Positions 1 through 12,405 of a stretch of 64,000 nt of DNA are shown piece by piece. The notes below the pieces were generated by a model. It was not told where the DNA came from. It saw only the letters and a list, made by a program, of their open reading frames with translations, and did not search any database. The first letter of the stretch is position 1; each line of letters starts with the position of its first letter. The stretch comes from Coptis chinensis (taxonomy: Eukaryota > Streptophyta > Magnoliopsida > Ranunculales > Ranunculaceae): positions 45,276,001-45,340,000 of the forward strand of contig CM027378.1 in assembly GCA_015680905.1 (NCBI GenBank), read 5' to 3'. The position numbers and the translations under genes are program-made.

Positions 1-496
1 GTATTGGCAGGAGGAATATGTTGACAGTTTGGTATGCTTCTTGTGCTTACCATCTTGATTGCTTCACATGATAATGGATTTTAAAAAACCCACAGACGGC
101 ACCAATTATGCTTCGGCAATAACCTGCTTCAACACAACGAGAGCAAATAATAAAGAATGCACTAAGAAACAGAGGAAATTGGTGTTGGGGGAGATGAAAC
201 TGAACCAAGATATTGGCTGCCTAAGTACCCAAGATCTACTCTCTAGGGATCAAGTTTCAACGTAGTTCCTTGTTGTGAGAGAGAATGTTTTTTATGAATG
301 AAGAGATTAAGTCCTACGATGACTGCGTTTGTTTGTGTCAAAAGAATTCTTATCTCTTTGAACCTCTATCCTTATATTCTACAATAATGAACCTAGATAT
401 ATTCATAAATAGACCAGTTATTGGGAGTAGCTAAGATTAAACCCTTGGGCTTAATTGATTTGGGCTGGACTCGTCGGTTAATGAGCCACAAAGTGG
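1..496. other. Unassigned sequence left of element A
   Basis: No coding region is convincing here; the 68-codon ORF at 59-265 resembles nothing I know. At about 497 the reverse transcriptase frame of element A stops abruptly, just before its metal-binding Asp pair, and unrelated sequence begins. This marks a truncation, a recombination joint, or the edge of another insertion. I cannot identify the sequence to the left. Confidence 0.4.
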
Positions 497-1339
497 GGTC
501 TATACAAAGACTTCCAAAAAATGTTCAACCATATCACTGAAAATGTGAAGCATACAACGTTGGAATGTCCCAGGGGCATTACAAAAGCCGAAAGGCATTC
601 GTTTATACGCAAATGTACCAAACGGACAGGTGAACATTGTCTTTTCTTGATCAGCAGAATCTATGACTATTTGAAAATATCCTGAATAACCATCAAGAAA
701 ATAGTAATATGCATGACCCGCTAAACATTCAAGCATCTGGTCGATGAAGGGAAGTGGGAAGTGACCCTTATGAGTGATCGCATTAAGTTTGTGATAGTCA
801 ATGCATATTCTCCATTTCACTGGGATACAAGTGGAGATGCATTCATCTTTATCATTTCACACAACTATAATACCAGACTTCTTGGCAACAATGTGCACTA
901 GACTTACCCAAACACTATCAGAGATAGAGCAAATAATACCTGCATCGAGTAACCTTAAAACTTCTTCCCTTACCACATCCTTCATGGCGGGGTTTAGACA
1001 ACATTGCGGTTCACGTAACATCTTTGCATTTTCTTCAAGATGTATGCAATGGGTGCACACACTAGGGTCAATGCTCTTAATGTCATCGAGAAACCATCCA
1101 ATAGCAGAATGGTGTTTTTGAATGACATTAATTAAATGGGATTCCTGATCGTCAGTCAATTGTGATGATATGATAATTGGGTGACTACCATCTGGATCAA
1201 GATGTACGTATTTTAAATCTGAAGGAATAGGCTTTAAGTCAGGGGTGGGAGGAGTGGGTATCAAAGATTCTTGAGGAAAGTCGTCTTCCATAAAGAAAAT
1301 TGATGTTAGATGTTCGGCCCAAATCGCCGACAAAGACAA
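497..1339 (-). pseudogene. Element A reverse transcriptase, N-terminal part
   Basis: Two minus-strand frames (1339-857 and 820-500) together carry the fingers and palm of a Ty3/gypsy reverse transcriptase. Visible blocks are WRICIDYHKLN, FPLPFIDQMLE, YYFLDGYSGYFQI, TFTCPFGTFAYKRMPFG-like residues and CNAPGTFQRCM. A frame change near 840 separates the halves. The frame ends right after the residues preceding the FMDD catalytic motif seen in element C, so the second and third catalytic Asp are missing. It lies downstream of the protease, as expected for a gag-pol order. Confidence 0.85.
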
Positions 1340-2319
1340 GTAGTAGGGTCAAATAGTGGTATTGACTCTAATAACCCGTTTACTTCCTGTGTATAAGTAT
1401 CAACATCAAATTCATAAACACCAAAGGAAAGAAATTGGTGTACTTCATCATCAGGAAAAGAGTTTGTTAAATACTTTTGCACAAGGCTGTCAACCAGATT
1501 AACCTCACCATCATTGTCAGCCTCTGGAATTTGTTTCATCAACTTGAACACATTAACCTCGACAGAAAGATTTCCGAAGGACATGGTCATGGAACCATCC
1601 CTACAGTTTATGAGAGCATTAGCAGTTGCTAGGAATAGACGCCCTAAGATGATATGAATCGAGTCACAGGTAACTTCTGTATCCAGAATGGCAAAATCGA
1701 CTTGATAGTAACAGTCTTGGACTTTTATGAGGACATTTTCCACAATACATTTTGGATACTTAATGGAACGATCGGCTAACTGTAGAGTCATGGTGGTAGG
1801 TTTAAGTTCATGAAGACCTAGTTGTTTGAATAAGTAATATGGAAGTAAGTTCACACTAGCTCCTAGGTCTAGTAGCGCAGTAGCCGTATATTTGTCACCT
1901 AATGTGCATGGAACTATTGGTCTATCAGGGTCCTTGTATTTGACTATGCCATTATATTTGACTATGCATTGTATTTGACTATGCCATTGTTGAGGAACAT
2001 TGGTTCTCCTTTTTGTGGTGCACATATCTTTCAGAAATTTTGCATGTTTTGGCAATTGTTTGAAAGCATCGAGAAAAGGCAAGTTGATTGTCAAATTCTT
2101 AAAAGTTTTTCGAATTTTATCAAAACTTTTATCTAGTGTAATCTTTGCCAAAGGGACAGGAAACGGTGCCTTAGGGTGGAATTTGGCATAGGGATCCGCT
2201 TGTTCATTTCCCAAGTTTTGAGTTGGTGACTTTGTTAGACTTGGTGCTTCCATTGTAGTTTCATTATTATAAACAGATTCGTTGGAACCTCCGGTTACCT
2301 TTGGTTGATCATATGGCAT
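1306..2319 (-). pseudogene. Element A gag C-terminus and aspartic protease
   Basis: A 337-codon minus-strand frame. Its first part is the gag tail with a PYAKFHPKAPFPVPLA-like proline-rich linker. The middle holds the retroviral-type aspartic protease, with the active site in ALLDLGASVNLLPYYLF (D-L-G-A) and the flap/substrate region LQLADRSIKYP. An ILGRLFLATANALI block follows, then an acidic linker to RT. A short direct duplication of ATTTGACTATGC-type sequence near 1945-1985 has inserted extra residues before the protease. The protease would cleave the gag-pol polyprotein inside virus-like particles. Codons before 2319 continue in another frame, so the frame is not intact. Confidence 0.85.
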
Positions 2320-2339
2320 ACGTATTTGATTGTCTACGG

Positions 2340-3784
2340 TTTTGCCAGATCAAAGAGTGGTGATTGCATTCACCTCACCCTGGTTTGGAGCATTTGTACT
2401 AGGTGCATTGGTGAGTTCAAAGGCAGTGTTTGCTAGTTTAGGGTTCAGAACTGCCTGTCCAAGAAACATTCCCTTCTGACTCTTTTCTTGCTCTAATTAT
2501 TGAAGTGATTGTTGGATAAACATCAGTATTTGAGATTGTTGGTTCATGTAAGCTAAGAAAGTTTTACTTGTCCTATCAGTAGCGAGTGGCACAGGTTGTG
2601 CAATAGGGACTAGTTCACTATTATTGCTGAGAAGTTGTGGATTATAGCTAGAACTGGGATTGGCTGGAACAAGGCTGCGGTTGGTTTGGTAGTTAGCATT
2701 GGAATTACTTTGAAACTGATTTTGACTTTGTTGGTACTGCTGATTATTCCTTGGCAGTATGGAATAAAGTTGGTGGATGGTCGAACAGGTGGATTGGCGA
2801 AATCTGTTGGTTATTCGGGCACCAAGCGCAATTCGGATGTTGTCTCCAAGGTGCATTAGGAATGTTGAATGCACATGCCTCTTCTGATGGTTGGGAAGGT
2901 GAGGCATATAACAAGGGACAATAAGCATCAAGATGGTCAGGACTGAGACAAAGAATACATGGGGAGGTGTTAATGTTCATGACCTGTTTTGGGAGTTGAT
3001 CGTTTACTTGAACTGCTAGGGCATCTACTTTTTTAGTCAGGGATTCTATCAGATTTTTTAATTCGGGATCGGGTTTTACCTTAAAAATAGATGTAGCTTT
3101 TGTAACAGTGTCCTTAGATGATCTAGAAGAATTAGTGTTACCCCAATGTGTACCTCTTGTTTCTTGTTTTTTAAGAAAATTATATGCCTCAGTAGCTCTT
3201 TTGTCCATGAAGCAACCGCCGTTCATTATATCAAGTGTTTCTTTTTGATGATCGGAAAGTCCATTAAAGAATGAACGAACAAGGACAGAGGTGTCGAGCT
3301 GATGATAAGGACATTCTAAAAGAAGATCAATAAATCGACTCCATGCTTCCGTAAAGGATTCATGAGGATTTTGACAAAAGAATTGGATTTTCTGAAGCAT
3401 TTCAGTAGTTTTCTTCTTAGTATAAAATTGTAGCATGAAAGCTTGCACAAGTTTATTCCAAGTTTCTATGGATTGTGACTGTTGTCCTGCTAGCCAAACT
3501 GATGCATTATCAGCTAAAGTGAAAGGAAACAACCTAAGCAAGACTTGTTCGGTTGAGACTGATGGATGGTGAAAGGTGGTGGTTACTTGCTGAATCCTAC
3601 AGAGGTGATTGTAAGGTTTCTCATGGTCTAGACCATGATAAACAAGTAACAATCCAAAAATGTTAGGCGGGATTCGAAAATTGCCGGCAATATCCTCTAG
3701 TTTGATGCAGGAAGAAGGCCCTTCCTGTAAGGCAGTATAGAAGTTCGAAATGGGCTTCTCGGCTGGTGGAGTTTCGTCAGTCAT
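2340..3784 (-). pseudogene. Element A gag (capsid and zinc knuckle)
   Basis: The frame is open from 3868 to 2744. I prefer the internal ATG at 3784 (MTDETPPAEK), because the corresponding Met also starts gag in elements B and C and the first codon of the open frame is TTG. The capsid core RLFPFTLADNASVWL...W..L...F...FY and the block EAWSRFIDLLLECP are typical of Athila-type gag. A CX2CX4HX4C zinc knuckle (C-ILC-LSPD-H-LDAY-C) is intact. A frameshift near 2850-2930 moves the Gln/Asn-rich tail into another frame, and more breaks occur before 2319. Gag packages element RNA in cytoplasmic particles. Confidence 0.85.
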
Positions 3785-5497
3785 AACGAAGGAAGTTAAT
3801 GGCGACAAGGGATCTTGATGATTTTTATTAACAGATGAAGAAATATGTTGAGGTGAGAACTTACGCAATTGTCTATCGTATTTTCTCCTACATAAGTATG
3901 TTCAAATTCTTTATTATTACCAGACCTTAATCTCATAAAATTAGATCTGTTGCACAAAAGGAACTTATTATTACTTGAATTTTATTATTTTTTGAAGCAT
4001 TAGAAGTGAACAACGTAGGCCTAAGCTGCTGGCAACGTAGCAGTGAAGCTAGGAATACGTGTGCATAAACCAACAACCAGGTCACAAGAAAGATATGAGG
4101 GAGGTTTTATGTGCAAGCACGGTTCTAATTAAGTAACCTCAATCTTTCAAGTTTGGTGGACACCGTTGGAATATGTTTAAGATTCATGGCAATTTTTATT
4201 TATTTTTTTAATTACTAAATAGGCATATAAAGTCTAATCAAGCATATATAAGATACTCAGATATAGCTAGAGATTGTAGTGTGTGAAGATATTCTACTCA
4301 GACGTATATAAATACTAATTGACAAAGATGTATCATCTATAAGTATTTCTATACGAACAGACAAATACACATCAGTAATACGTATATAGAGGCTAATAGG
4401 CAAATATATATTACGTATTCATATATCTACACTAACAGGCAAATTGTAACTACTCATACGTATCTAGATATGGTAGCATGCGAAGATAATATACATACAT
4501 GTATATATACTAATATGCAAAGACGTAACATATACGTAAAAACTAAACAGGCAACGTATTATATATATACTAATATACTACTCGTGTTTTGCATAATAAG
4601 TCGATTTCGCCAATACTCAGTGAGATTGCGAATGTCATATAGAGAGCAACTTCACCCCACAGGGTTTAGAAACAACTTACCCAACTCAGATTTTAACCCT
4701 CGTTGGAATGTTCTCCTCTTTCATGACAAAATCAACTTATTAAACAAGATAGTGTACTCATAATTAGATAGATACTAATTATGCAACAACAGCCACTTAT
4801 ACGTATATATAAATATAACCATGTAAAACATAATCACGGGCATGTATATATACATTAAGATGCAATTCATAATCACTCAACCGCATATATATATTAAAAG
4901 GAATATTCACATGATTCATACATATTTCTAACCTAATATGCAAATAATAATTCATTACCTATGACATAATAACTAGATATATGTGAATCATGCAAAAGTA
5001 TAATAAAAATTTAGAACCTGCAAGCGTCCCGCAATTCTACCAAATAAAGGAAACCGTTGTTTCAACTTGTGAACGTCCTGAACTCCATAAGATATTTGAA
5101 GTAGCTTTTACAGGTGCAGAGAATTAGGCCTAGTACTGGAATGAGATAGAACAAGAGGTGCTTGCATTGAAAAATGATAAAAAATAGAGACAAATCACCA
5201 ACGCACGCGAGGTAGCACTAGAGCATGCGATCTTCAACTCACACACACGATACAAAACCGCACAGTCGGTTCAAATTTTTACAGGAGTCTTCAATTATGT
5301 TGTAGACTAGTTTCCAGGTCCTAGTCTTTTGAACCTGTAAGTGCAACCAAAAAATAGGAGATGGATCAATAGCGAAATGCAGAAAAAAACACAAAAACTA
5401 AGAAAAACAAAATAATGGAAGGGTAGGAGATAGGGGGTTTCCCCTTGGAGCTATTCCGAGCTATTCCAGCTTGTAATCAATGGTCCTTTGGTCTTTA
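3785..5497 (-). other. Element A 5' leader (untranslated)
   Basis: About 1.7 kb between primer site and gag. Much of it (4200-5000) is a degenerate array of AT-rich units containing TACGTAT and GCAAA-type words. One block at about 4595-4755 is much better conserved with element C (13,165-13,325) than its surroundings. The 97-codon ORF at 4470-4763 overlaps that block but lies antisense to the element. Substitutions between A and C there are mostly amino-acid changing, so I do not call it a gene. Confidence 0.7.
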
Positions 5498-5514
5498 GAA
5501 TGGCAGTGGCACCA
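5498..5514 (-). other. Element A primer-binding site
   Basis: On the minus strand TGGTGCCACTGCCATTC lies 2 bases inside the LTR end. It resembles the tRNA-Asp-type primer site of Athila elements (TGGCGCCG...), but only the first part matches. It fixes the orientation of A and the LTR edge at 5517. Confidence 0.65.
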
Positions 5515-5516
5515 TT

Positions 5517-7047
5517 TGATGATAGAACTTTTGTAGGGTAAAGATTTGAAGTTTTTTTATCTGTTTTGGTACTAACTCAAGTTCTTTACTCACGTTCTAT
5601 CATGTGTATTGTTAGAGTAAGGGTTCTTTCCAACTTAAGACAAGGATGGCATTACAACTAGAGTTTGTTCAAGGAAAACTAGTGAGAAGAACTTTTGATG
5701 ATTGAGTTATACTAAAACTACTTAGCTTACTTTTAGATTTCTAAATTAAGGTTACGTAAACATGCACCACTAAAAAGAGAATTGGATAGATAGAAAAGTG
5801 TGGAGAGTTAAATCCACTCATGTGAAGATAAACCTCTATTGCTTGAATCTAGTTTATTGCATCTTTAATCTTTCTTAGAATTCATAGACAAATCTTAATA
5901 AAGATTAGAGTGTTGATCCCTAACAATATAATTCATCTCTAAGATCATATTACTAGTATGAGAAACAAAAGCAATGACTTATCTCTAAGAAATCACCTCA
6001 ATTCCTAACTAGACTCTACACCAACTACCATTTTTGGGTAGGATATAAAGTCTAGCTTATTGTCCTAAACAACTAACTAGAAAATCAAGAACAAAAGTTG
6101 TTCCTCACATGAGCATCATTAACCCTTCACAAAGGAAGGTTTTAGCTCATGATCATGGGATTGCAATGATCATATAATATGTTCTATGTTATTATAAAAG
6201 TTAAAGAAGAAGAAGAATGGAAGAAACTTGATTTAATCTTAATGAAATGTTGATTTTTCTTAGAAGAACACAAGTGTTGCCACCATTAAAACTATTACAA
6301 GAACTTAACATAAAACAAGCATAAGATAAAAATGAAAGACAAAGAATGAAAAGGAGTCAAGGGAGTTAATGCTAAAATCAGCCCCCTTCAATACATATGA
6401 GAGCTTTCTCCCTTCCATCCCACGTGAAGCCACCTCCCATATTAAATTCCATCCTATCTAAACTAAATCAAGACAAAATAATCACTATTACAAGAATCCA
6501 AAGTCAAGTCTTGCTAATTAATGAGATGCAAGGTGTCAATGTGGTGCCAATTACTTGTTTGACTTGTGAGCTTGACTTGGGACATGATGACTCATCCAAT
6601 CTTGTGGACCCACAAAAGTGGGTCCACATGCTGCGTCCAGTGGCGGGCCAGTCTTTTGCCATTTTTCAAACTTCCCGCCTTTGCATAGAGTTCGTCGCAC
6701 TGATCGTTGAGCAGCTCACTTGCCGAATTCAGAGTCTTGGTTCAAGAGATATGAGCTTCGGAAGTTTGATGCTTCTGTGCACATAATCCCGCTTCTGACT
6801 TGATTCTATCCTGTTTGATTCTTTGGGCTTTAGTCCAGCTTTGTTGGGCTTCACATGGGCTTAATTGGAAAATTTTGCGTATACTCATTATTCTATGCTT
6901 AAATACTGGATTTATCATCATTTTTACGTTGGTTGCGCAAACCTGCAAAAGCACGAAAGTACGATTATTTCATGATTATTAAGCACATAATTAACCGAAA
7001 TGTTACGTCTCTACGGGGTTTTATAATACAGTTTTGGGCGCTTATCA
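5517..7047 (-). repeat. Element A 5' LTR
   Basis: A 1531-bp LTR on the minus strand, starting TGATAAGCGCCCAAAAC (at 7047) and ending in ATCA (at 5517) next to the primer site. It shares its first 100 bases and its end with the LTRs of element C, but is clearly more diverged from them than C's two LTRs are from each other. The 129-codon ORF inside it (6397-6786) is not conserved and is not called. Confidence 0.85.
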
Positions 7048-8189
7048 AGTATCATCAGTATCAAGATATATGTATTTTAGGTCAGGAGGGAGAGGCTTAA
7101 GGGCAGGAGTAGGTGATGTGGGTAACAAGGTCTCTACAGGATTCTGTTATTCCACATTAAACACTTCAGCTGCTGACGTCTCTTTATGTTTAGGTAACTC
7201 ATCATCTGAATTATATAAAGGAACTGATTCTAAAGTGGCAGTGGTATCTTCTTTATAATTATCCATATCGAATTCTGAATCTCTGAAGGATAAGAACTGA
7301 TGCACCTCATTTTCTGGGAAAGTCCTCTCACAGTACTCTTGTACTACACTGTCTATCATACTGACTTCTTTATCTAACTCTTCTTCCACCTGTTGTTATA
7401 TCATATTGAAAACATTAACTTCTACCGAGAGATTTCCGAAACACATGGTCATAGATCTGTTACGACAATTTATGAAGGCGTTGCCAGTTGCCAAAAAGGG
7501 GTGCCTTAGAATGATGGGTATGGAATCATGAGCTACTTCGGTGTCAAGAATGACGAAATCAATAGGGTAGTAAAAATCCTTAACCTTGACAAGCACATTT
7601 TCGACTACTCATTTTGGGTATTTGATGGAGCAGTCGGCTAATTGCAATGTCATGGTGGTAGATGTAAGCTCATGGAAACCGAGTTATTTAAACAGGTAGT
7701 ATGGTAGGAGCTTAACACTTGCTCCATGATCGAGCAAGGCAGTGGCAGTGTACTTGTCTCCTATAGTGCAAGGGATGGTAGGACGACTAGGATCTTTGTA
7801 TTTGACTATTCCATTAGTTTCTATGAGGGATGGAACTTGTTCTGTAAGGAAGGCATCTTTTGGAAGATTAGTTTTTCTTTTGTTAGTGCACATATCCTTA
7901 AGAAACTTGGCATGTTTGGGTAAATGCTTGATGGCATCGAGAAATAGCAGGTTTATGGTTAGACTCTTAAATGTTTCTCTGATTTCATCAAAATTTTCAT
8001 CCTCCTTGGGTATCATTAAGCGTGCTGGAAATGGTGCCCTTGGTTTGTACTACCTAACTATGTCAGGTGGATGAGTTGATGGTTTAGGAATTGGAACATT
8101 GACAGGGATATGTGGAGGTATTTGTCTTTCAATTTCTGGTTCTGGTTCTGGAATTGGTACTTCTATAGGTGCAGGGTTTTTTAGTAAGA
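7048..8189 (-). pseudogene. Fragment F: gag tail and protease of a second Athila-type family
   Basis: Minus-strand frames 8016-7684, 7596-7396 and 7389-7147 form a broken polyprotein. It has a proline-rich linker (PIPEPEPEIERQIP, then KPRAPFPARL), an LPKHAKFLKDMC block, a protease with ALLDHGASVKLLPYYLF, then the ILRHPFLATGNAFI block and an acidic linker. The active-site motif reads DHG instead of the usual D-[ST/L]-G, so it is probably inactive. The left end is cut by the LTR of element A; the right end is cut by LTR 8190-9021 of element B. It probably belongs to the B/G family, since its protein is well diverged from A and C. Confidence 0.75.
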
Positions 8190-9021
8190 TGAAGTATTGT
8201 ATGGTGGTTTAGTCTTCAAAACATTAGAAGTGAGGTTAATCCTAAATTGTTTAGAGTTTGAATGTGCGAGTTGAAGAAGGAAGGTAGACTCTTAGTGTAG
8301 AACTTGTTTAGGTTTAAGCTAATGAAGAACATGAAAACTTAAGTCGTTTAAAGATTGAAATGACATGAAAACATTAAAAGCAAGTATTGAAATGAAGATT
8401 GAAACAAAGAACAACAAAATATGATTGATTAAAATAGGGCAACAATAACAAGATTAAAATGAAAGAAATGAAAAACAATAAAGTAAAAGACTTGAATTGA
8501 AAAACAAGAACTAAATCCTACAAACCAAATGTTTTGGATCCTAAAACAATTTATGCTTTCTCTCTCCCTAACTTTTAGATTATATACCCCTAGTTTATGC
8601 CTTTAACTGATTTGCCCTTCTCCATTACATTTGAGACACCTCACACTTCACTTTATGTTTTTGCTTTTTCTTTTTGCTTTTTGATTTCTTCTTGACCAAG
8701 ATAGGTTTTGGAGAATATCATATTTTGAGATAAGGGCCTCCATCTCTGGTCTTCTGAGTTAAGGGTTTTGACCTTTGACTGTGACCTTTGACTTTGACCG
8801 TTGACTTTGACTTTTTCAACACTTTTTCATAGAAGCTTCTGGTCTTCATAATAAGCGTGATTAAGGTTCTTTTTGGTGCTAAGACGCAGCTTTTATGATA
8901 AGTGGTCTGAAGTTCTCTATAACCTGAAAAAGGCAATAAAAATTGAGTTATCTATTAAACATAAGAAGGACTGCAATGCAGTAATATAAGGGTCATAAAA
9001 CACATATTTGGGAGCTGATCA
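8190..9021 (-). repeat. LTR2 copy a: 3' LTR of element B
   Basis: 832 bp, starting TGATCAGCTCCCAAATATG on the minus strand (9021) and ending ...CTTCA (8190). A G-tract (CCCCCAAA on the plus strand) immediately to its right is the polypurine tract, which makes it a 3' LTR. A TATATAAT box lies near 8576-8584 (minus) and a cluster of TTGAC words at 8760-8816. Four other copies of this LTR family are in the window. Confidence 0.8.
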
Positions 9022-10824
9022 CCACCCCCAAATAACATCTTGTTTGTCCTAAAGCAAGGATAAGAGAAAAAAGTAAGATCACAAATGAGTGATTTATTAT
9101 AAGTTATACTAATCTCGTTTCGCAGAGTGCGATTGCATTGACCATATGGAACAAGGCCTTAAACCACTAGGAATTCCCTAGTATACGAGCTTTAAGCCTC
9201 ATGAGAGTTTTCCAGTGAAGGTACTCACAAACTTCTTCTATTTAGTACAAAGGGTCTTGTTTCCTTATTAATTCTCAGAAGTTCATACATCTCACTAGCG
9301 GGGGAATAAAGACAAGTTCTTTTGAACTTAGAATAACATATGTACATTAATTTTATCATCTAAAGATAAATGTACAAAATATAAGCAATGAAATAGAAAA
9401 GCAGAGTTGTTTCCGAGACTTTTGGAGAGCATCCTTAAGGTGGGTTCTTACAGGGGTGTGTTGCAATCATAACTCTCTGATAGATTCACTCAAGTTTGTT
9501 CTCTCAATTGCAGTGGGCACTTATATTCCTCACATACTCAAATGACGTCCAAAGAAATCGGGGTCGATTGATCACGCTTGTCACTTAATATCGCACCATC
9601 ATATTCCTAATTGAACCAGAGGTCTTTTATTAGGAGTTACAGGGCTAGGGTGATGGTTTAGAAAGAGAAAGGAAGGGGGGAAATCTTATAAGTTGAGAAA
9701 CTGGGTCTTCAAGATACTTGTAACCAGAGAAGAACCTCGTTTTGTTCTTTTGCTTCCGAATTGTGATACATTATTTAGCCCTTTGGCTTTGTGACTCCAT
9801 GTGATTTTGAATTTTTTAGAGTTCTAACTTTGCTTTTGATTTTGTTTCTGATATCGTCTCCTTTTGATTTTGAACTTTTGGGAGATTCGATTTTTGACTC
9901 CTTTGATTTTTTTGGAGTTTTGGTTTTTGATAGGTTTTTCTTTTCTTCTCTTTCTTTTTCTTTTTGAAGCAATAATTGTTCTGTTAAAAGGTCTTCTCTT
10001 CTCTTTTTCTGATATCCATCCAATTCTCAACTTGTCAGCTGGGTAAGTTTTTTATTGTGTGTTGTAACGGGTTAGGAATTTTTAGTGAAGAATAAAAAGG
10101 CTTTTATAAAAGGTTAAGGCTCAAGAGGGTAACTAGAGGTAAAACTATCTTTTCAGGTTTTTAATGTTTATTTGGCTATATCGATCCAAAAATGGCCTAA
10201 ATTCTCTCCTAGGATATGGTGTGGTGATCAAGCAAGTGGACGTGTGGTATTTCTATCCGGACATCTTTTATGTCACCACTCAATAATCATTCAGATGAGG
10301 TTTTTGGCTAGATTCTCACAGGATATGGAACTTAATTGTTCTAACTTGGCTTCAAAAATTCACTGCTATATACAAACAAATGTTGATGCATGTCATTCAT
10401 GAAAAGATGCGGAAACTATTGTACGTATATTAGTCTAAGTATGAAGAACGAATCCTTACTCTATTGCTATAATGAGATTTTTAAACTTTTTATTCATCAT
10501 AGAAAAAGGAACAAGACATTTTAATACTAAACAGAAAAATATTTTTGGTCTTTTTCGAAAAAAATATTTTTAGAAAAGAAGAAATATACTATTATATCTA
10601 CTATATAGAAAATGCTTAGTTTTTACAAAATATTACTATACCACCCCCAAATAGAACTATGTTTTGTCCTTAAAGTATAAAGAGATAAGGAAAGAGATTG
10701 TCATAGAAACATGAGCAAAAATGGCGATACACCTGTATTCTGTTGCTCATGATGAAAATACGTCACCCCCAAATAAGTTTTGGGCGTGGGTTATTTGATA
10801 TAGAATGAGAAATACATGGTTTAT
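9022..10824 (-). other. Element B 3' internal region (upstream of its 3' LTR)
   Basis: Non-coding or decayed sequence paralogous to 36,749-38,573 of E2 and more distantly to 28,400-29,700 of C. It includes a Lys/Ser-rich 82-codon minus-strand ORF (10,023-9775) that is not preserved in E2, where a long T-run replaces part of it. It also includes a block at 10,160-10,400 conserved with 37,920-38,150. The region is cut at 10,824 by C and resumes at 31,280. Confidence 0.65.
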
Positions 10825-12402
10825 TGATAAACACCCAAAACTGTAATATTAAACCCTATTGAGACATATAAATTTGGTTAATTATGTGTTTAATAATCAT
10901 GAAATAAGTATATTTTCGTACTTTTGTAGGTCTTCCCAGTAAACATGAAAATATTGGTTAAACCTGCATTAAAGCACGGGGAACGATGTTTATATGAATT
11001 CTTCCAAATCAGCCATGTGAAGCTAAACAAAGACGGATCAAAGCCGGGGACTCAAACATGACAGAATCGAGTCAGAACGGGACTATGTAAAGAAAAGTGT
11101 AAACTTTCGAAGCTCATATCTTGTTAACCTGGACTCCGATTTCGGCAAGTAAGTTGCCCAAATAATCAGCACGACTAGCTCTACCTTAGGCCAGAAATTG
11201 CAGAAATCGACGTCCAGACCCACTAATGGACATAGCACATGGACCCGCCTTTTGGGCCCACAAGAAGAGATGAGTCATCAATCATGGAGCATGTCATAAC
11301 AAAAGTGCCAAATTATTGGTGCAAAGTTGACACCTTGCATGTAATTAATAATATTAGGTGTTAATAGTGAAAAAAAGCAAGGTGTCACTTTGTTTTAATA
11401 TGGTGGATAAAAGTGAATTAAATATGTGTGTGTGTTTTTACATAGGATGAGGGGGAGAATTCTAAAAGGAAGGAAAAAAAACAAGGGGAGATGCACTACA
11501 TTTACTCCCTTGACTTCTTTTCCTTTATCATGCATTATTTTTTTTAGTTCCTTAGTAAGTTCTTAGTTTAGTTTTAGTTTTTAGTTTTTAGTTTTTATAA
11601 AAAAGCTTGTAATAGTTTTAATGGTAGAAACCTTTGTGTTCTTGTTCTAAATAAAATATAAACTTCTTAATGCAAGTGAGTGCTTCTATTTTTCTTCTTC
11701 TTCTTTCTCTTTCTCATATACATATCTATTTGCATCTTTCATTTTTATCCCTAGGATCATGAGCTAAAACCTTCCCTTTGTGGGGGGTTAATGATGCTCA
11801 TGTGAAAGATAACCTTTGTAATGTGATTTTAGTAAGTTGTTTAGAAAGAACAACTAGACCTACATCCTATCCCAAAATGGTAGTTGTTGTAAAGTCTAGT
11901 TAGGAATCAAGGTGATGATCTTAGAGATAAGTCATTGCTTTGGTTCTACATGCTAGCAATATGATCTTAGAGATGAGTCATAATGTTAGGGATCAAGTTA
12001 ATCTTTATTAGGACTTGTCTATGAATTCTAGGAAGGTTAAGATACAAAAACCTAGAATCATACAATAGAGGTTATCTTCACATGAGGAGAACTAACTCTC
12101 CACACCTATCTAGAAGTAAATTTTTATCTTTGTTTTAGTTGCATGTTTACGTAACTTAAAGTTTTCAGTTTTTGCATTAAAAGAAACCAAGTAGTTAGTA
12201 TCAATTCAACCATAGCTTAAAACTTACTCACTAGTTTCCTAAAAGAGCAAAAACAAATTGTAAGTTGTCTTAGACTTAGGATGGTTCGAAATCCCTACTC
12301 AAAACTATGCACACGAATATCAAGAGTAAGGAAAAATCTTTGTATTCGCACTTTGTCAAATTAGAGAATCAAATCTCTAACATACGCAAAAGGTGAACAT
12401 CA
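10825..12402 (+). repeat. Element C 5' LTR
   Basis: 1578 bp, starting TGATAAACACCCAAAAC and ending GGTGAACATCA. It pairs with 29,711-31,274. Compared with the 3' copy it keeps about a dozen extra bases (CGCCTTTTGGGCC-type) near 11,245. A TATAAAAAAG box lies at 11,596. Confidence 0.93.
11596..11605 (+). promoter_or_regulatory. TATA box of the element C LTR promoter
   Basis: TATAAAAAAG is preserved in both LTRs (also near 30,468), behind a repeated TAGTTTTTAGTTTT tract. It would place the start of element RNA about 30 bases downstream, within the second half of the LTR. Position and conservation support it; no transcript evidence is visible. Confidence 0.5.
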
Positions 12403-12405
12403 AAA

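Larger units (their letters stand above)
497..7047 (-). mobile_element. Element A: truncated Athila-type Ty3/gypsy retrotransposon
   Basis: On the minus strand the order is 5' LTR (5517-7047), primer site (5498-5514), AT-rich leader, gag, protease and the first part of reverse transcriptase, ending at about 497. RNase H, integrase and the 3' LTR are absent from the window. LTR, leader and proteins match element C, so A and C are one family. The 5' LTR interrupts the pol frame of fragment F right after its linker residues, so A was inserted into F. Stops and frameshifts show it is dead. Assignment to the Athila lineage rests on the gag core, the protease and the RT block. Confidence 0.85.

Noticed and set aside
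4470-4763. 97-codon plus-strand ORF in the leader of A, with a relative at 13,141-13,335 on the minus strand of C
   Set aside because: It is antisense to both elements, and most differences between copies change amino acids. The DNA block is conserved, not the codons.
9775-10023. Lys/Ser-rich 82-codon ORF on the minus strand
   Set aside because: Composition follows from a T-rich tract; the paralogous stretch in E2 is replaced by a long T-run and indels, so no coding constraint is visible.
10172-10402. 76-codon ORF conserved at 37,929-38,144
   Set aside because: It lies antisense to B and E2 in their 3' non-coding region; conservation reflects recent common ancestry of the two elements.
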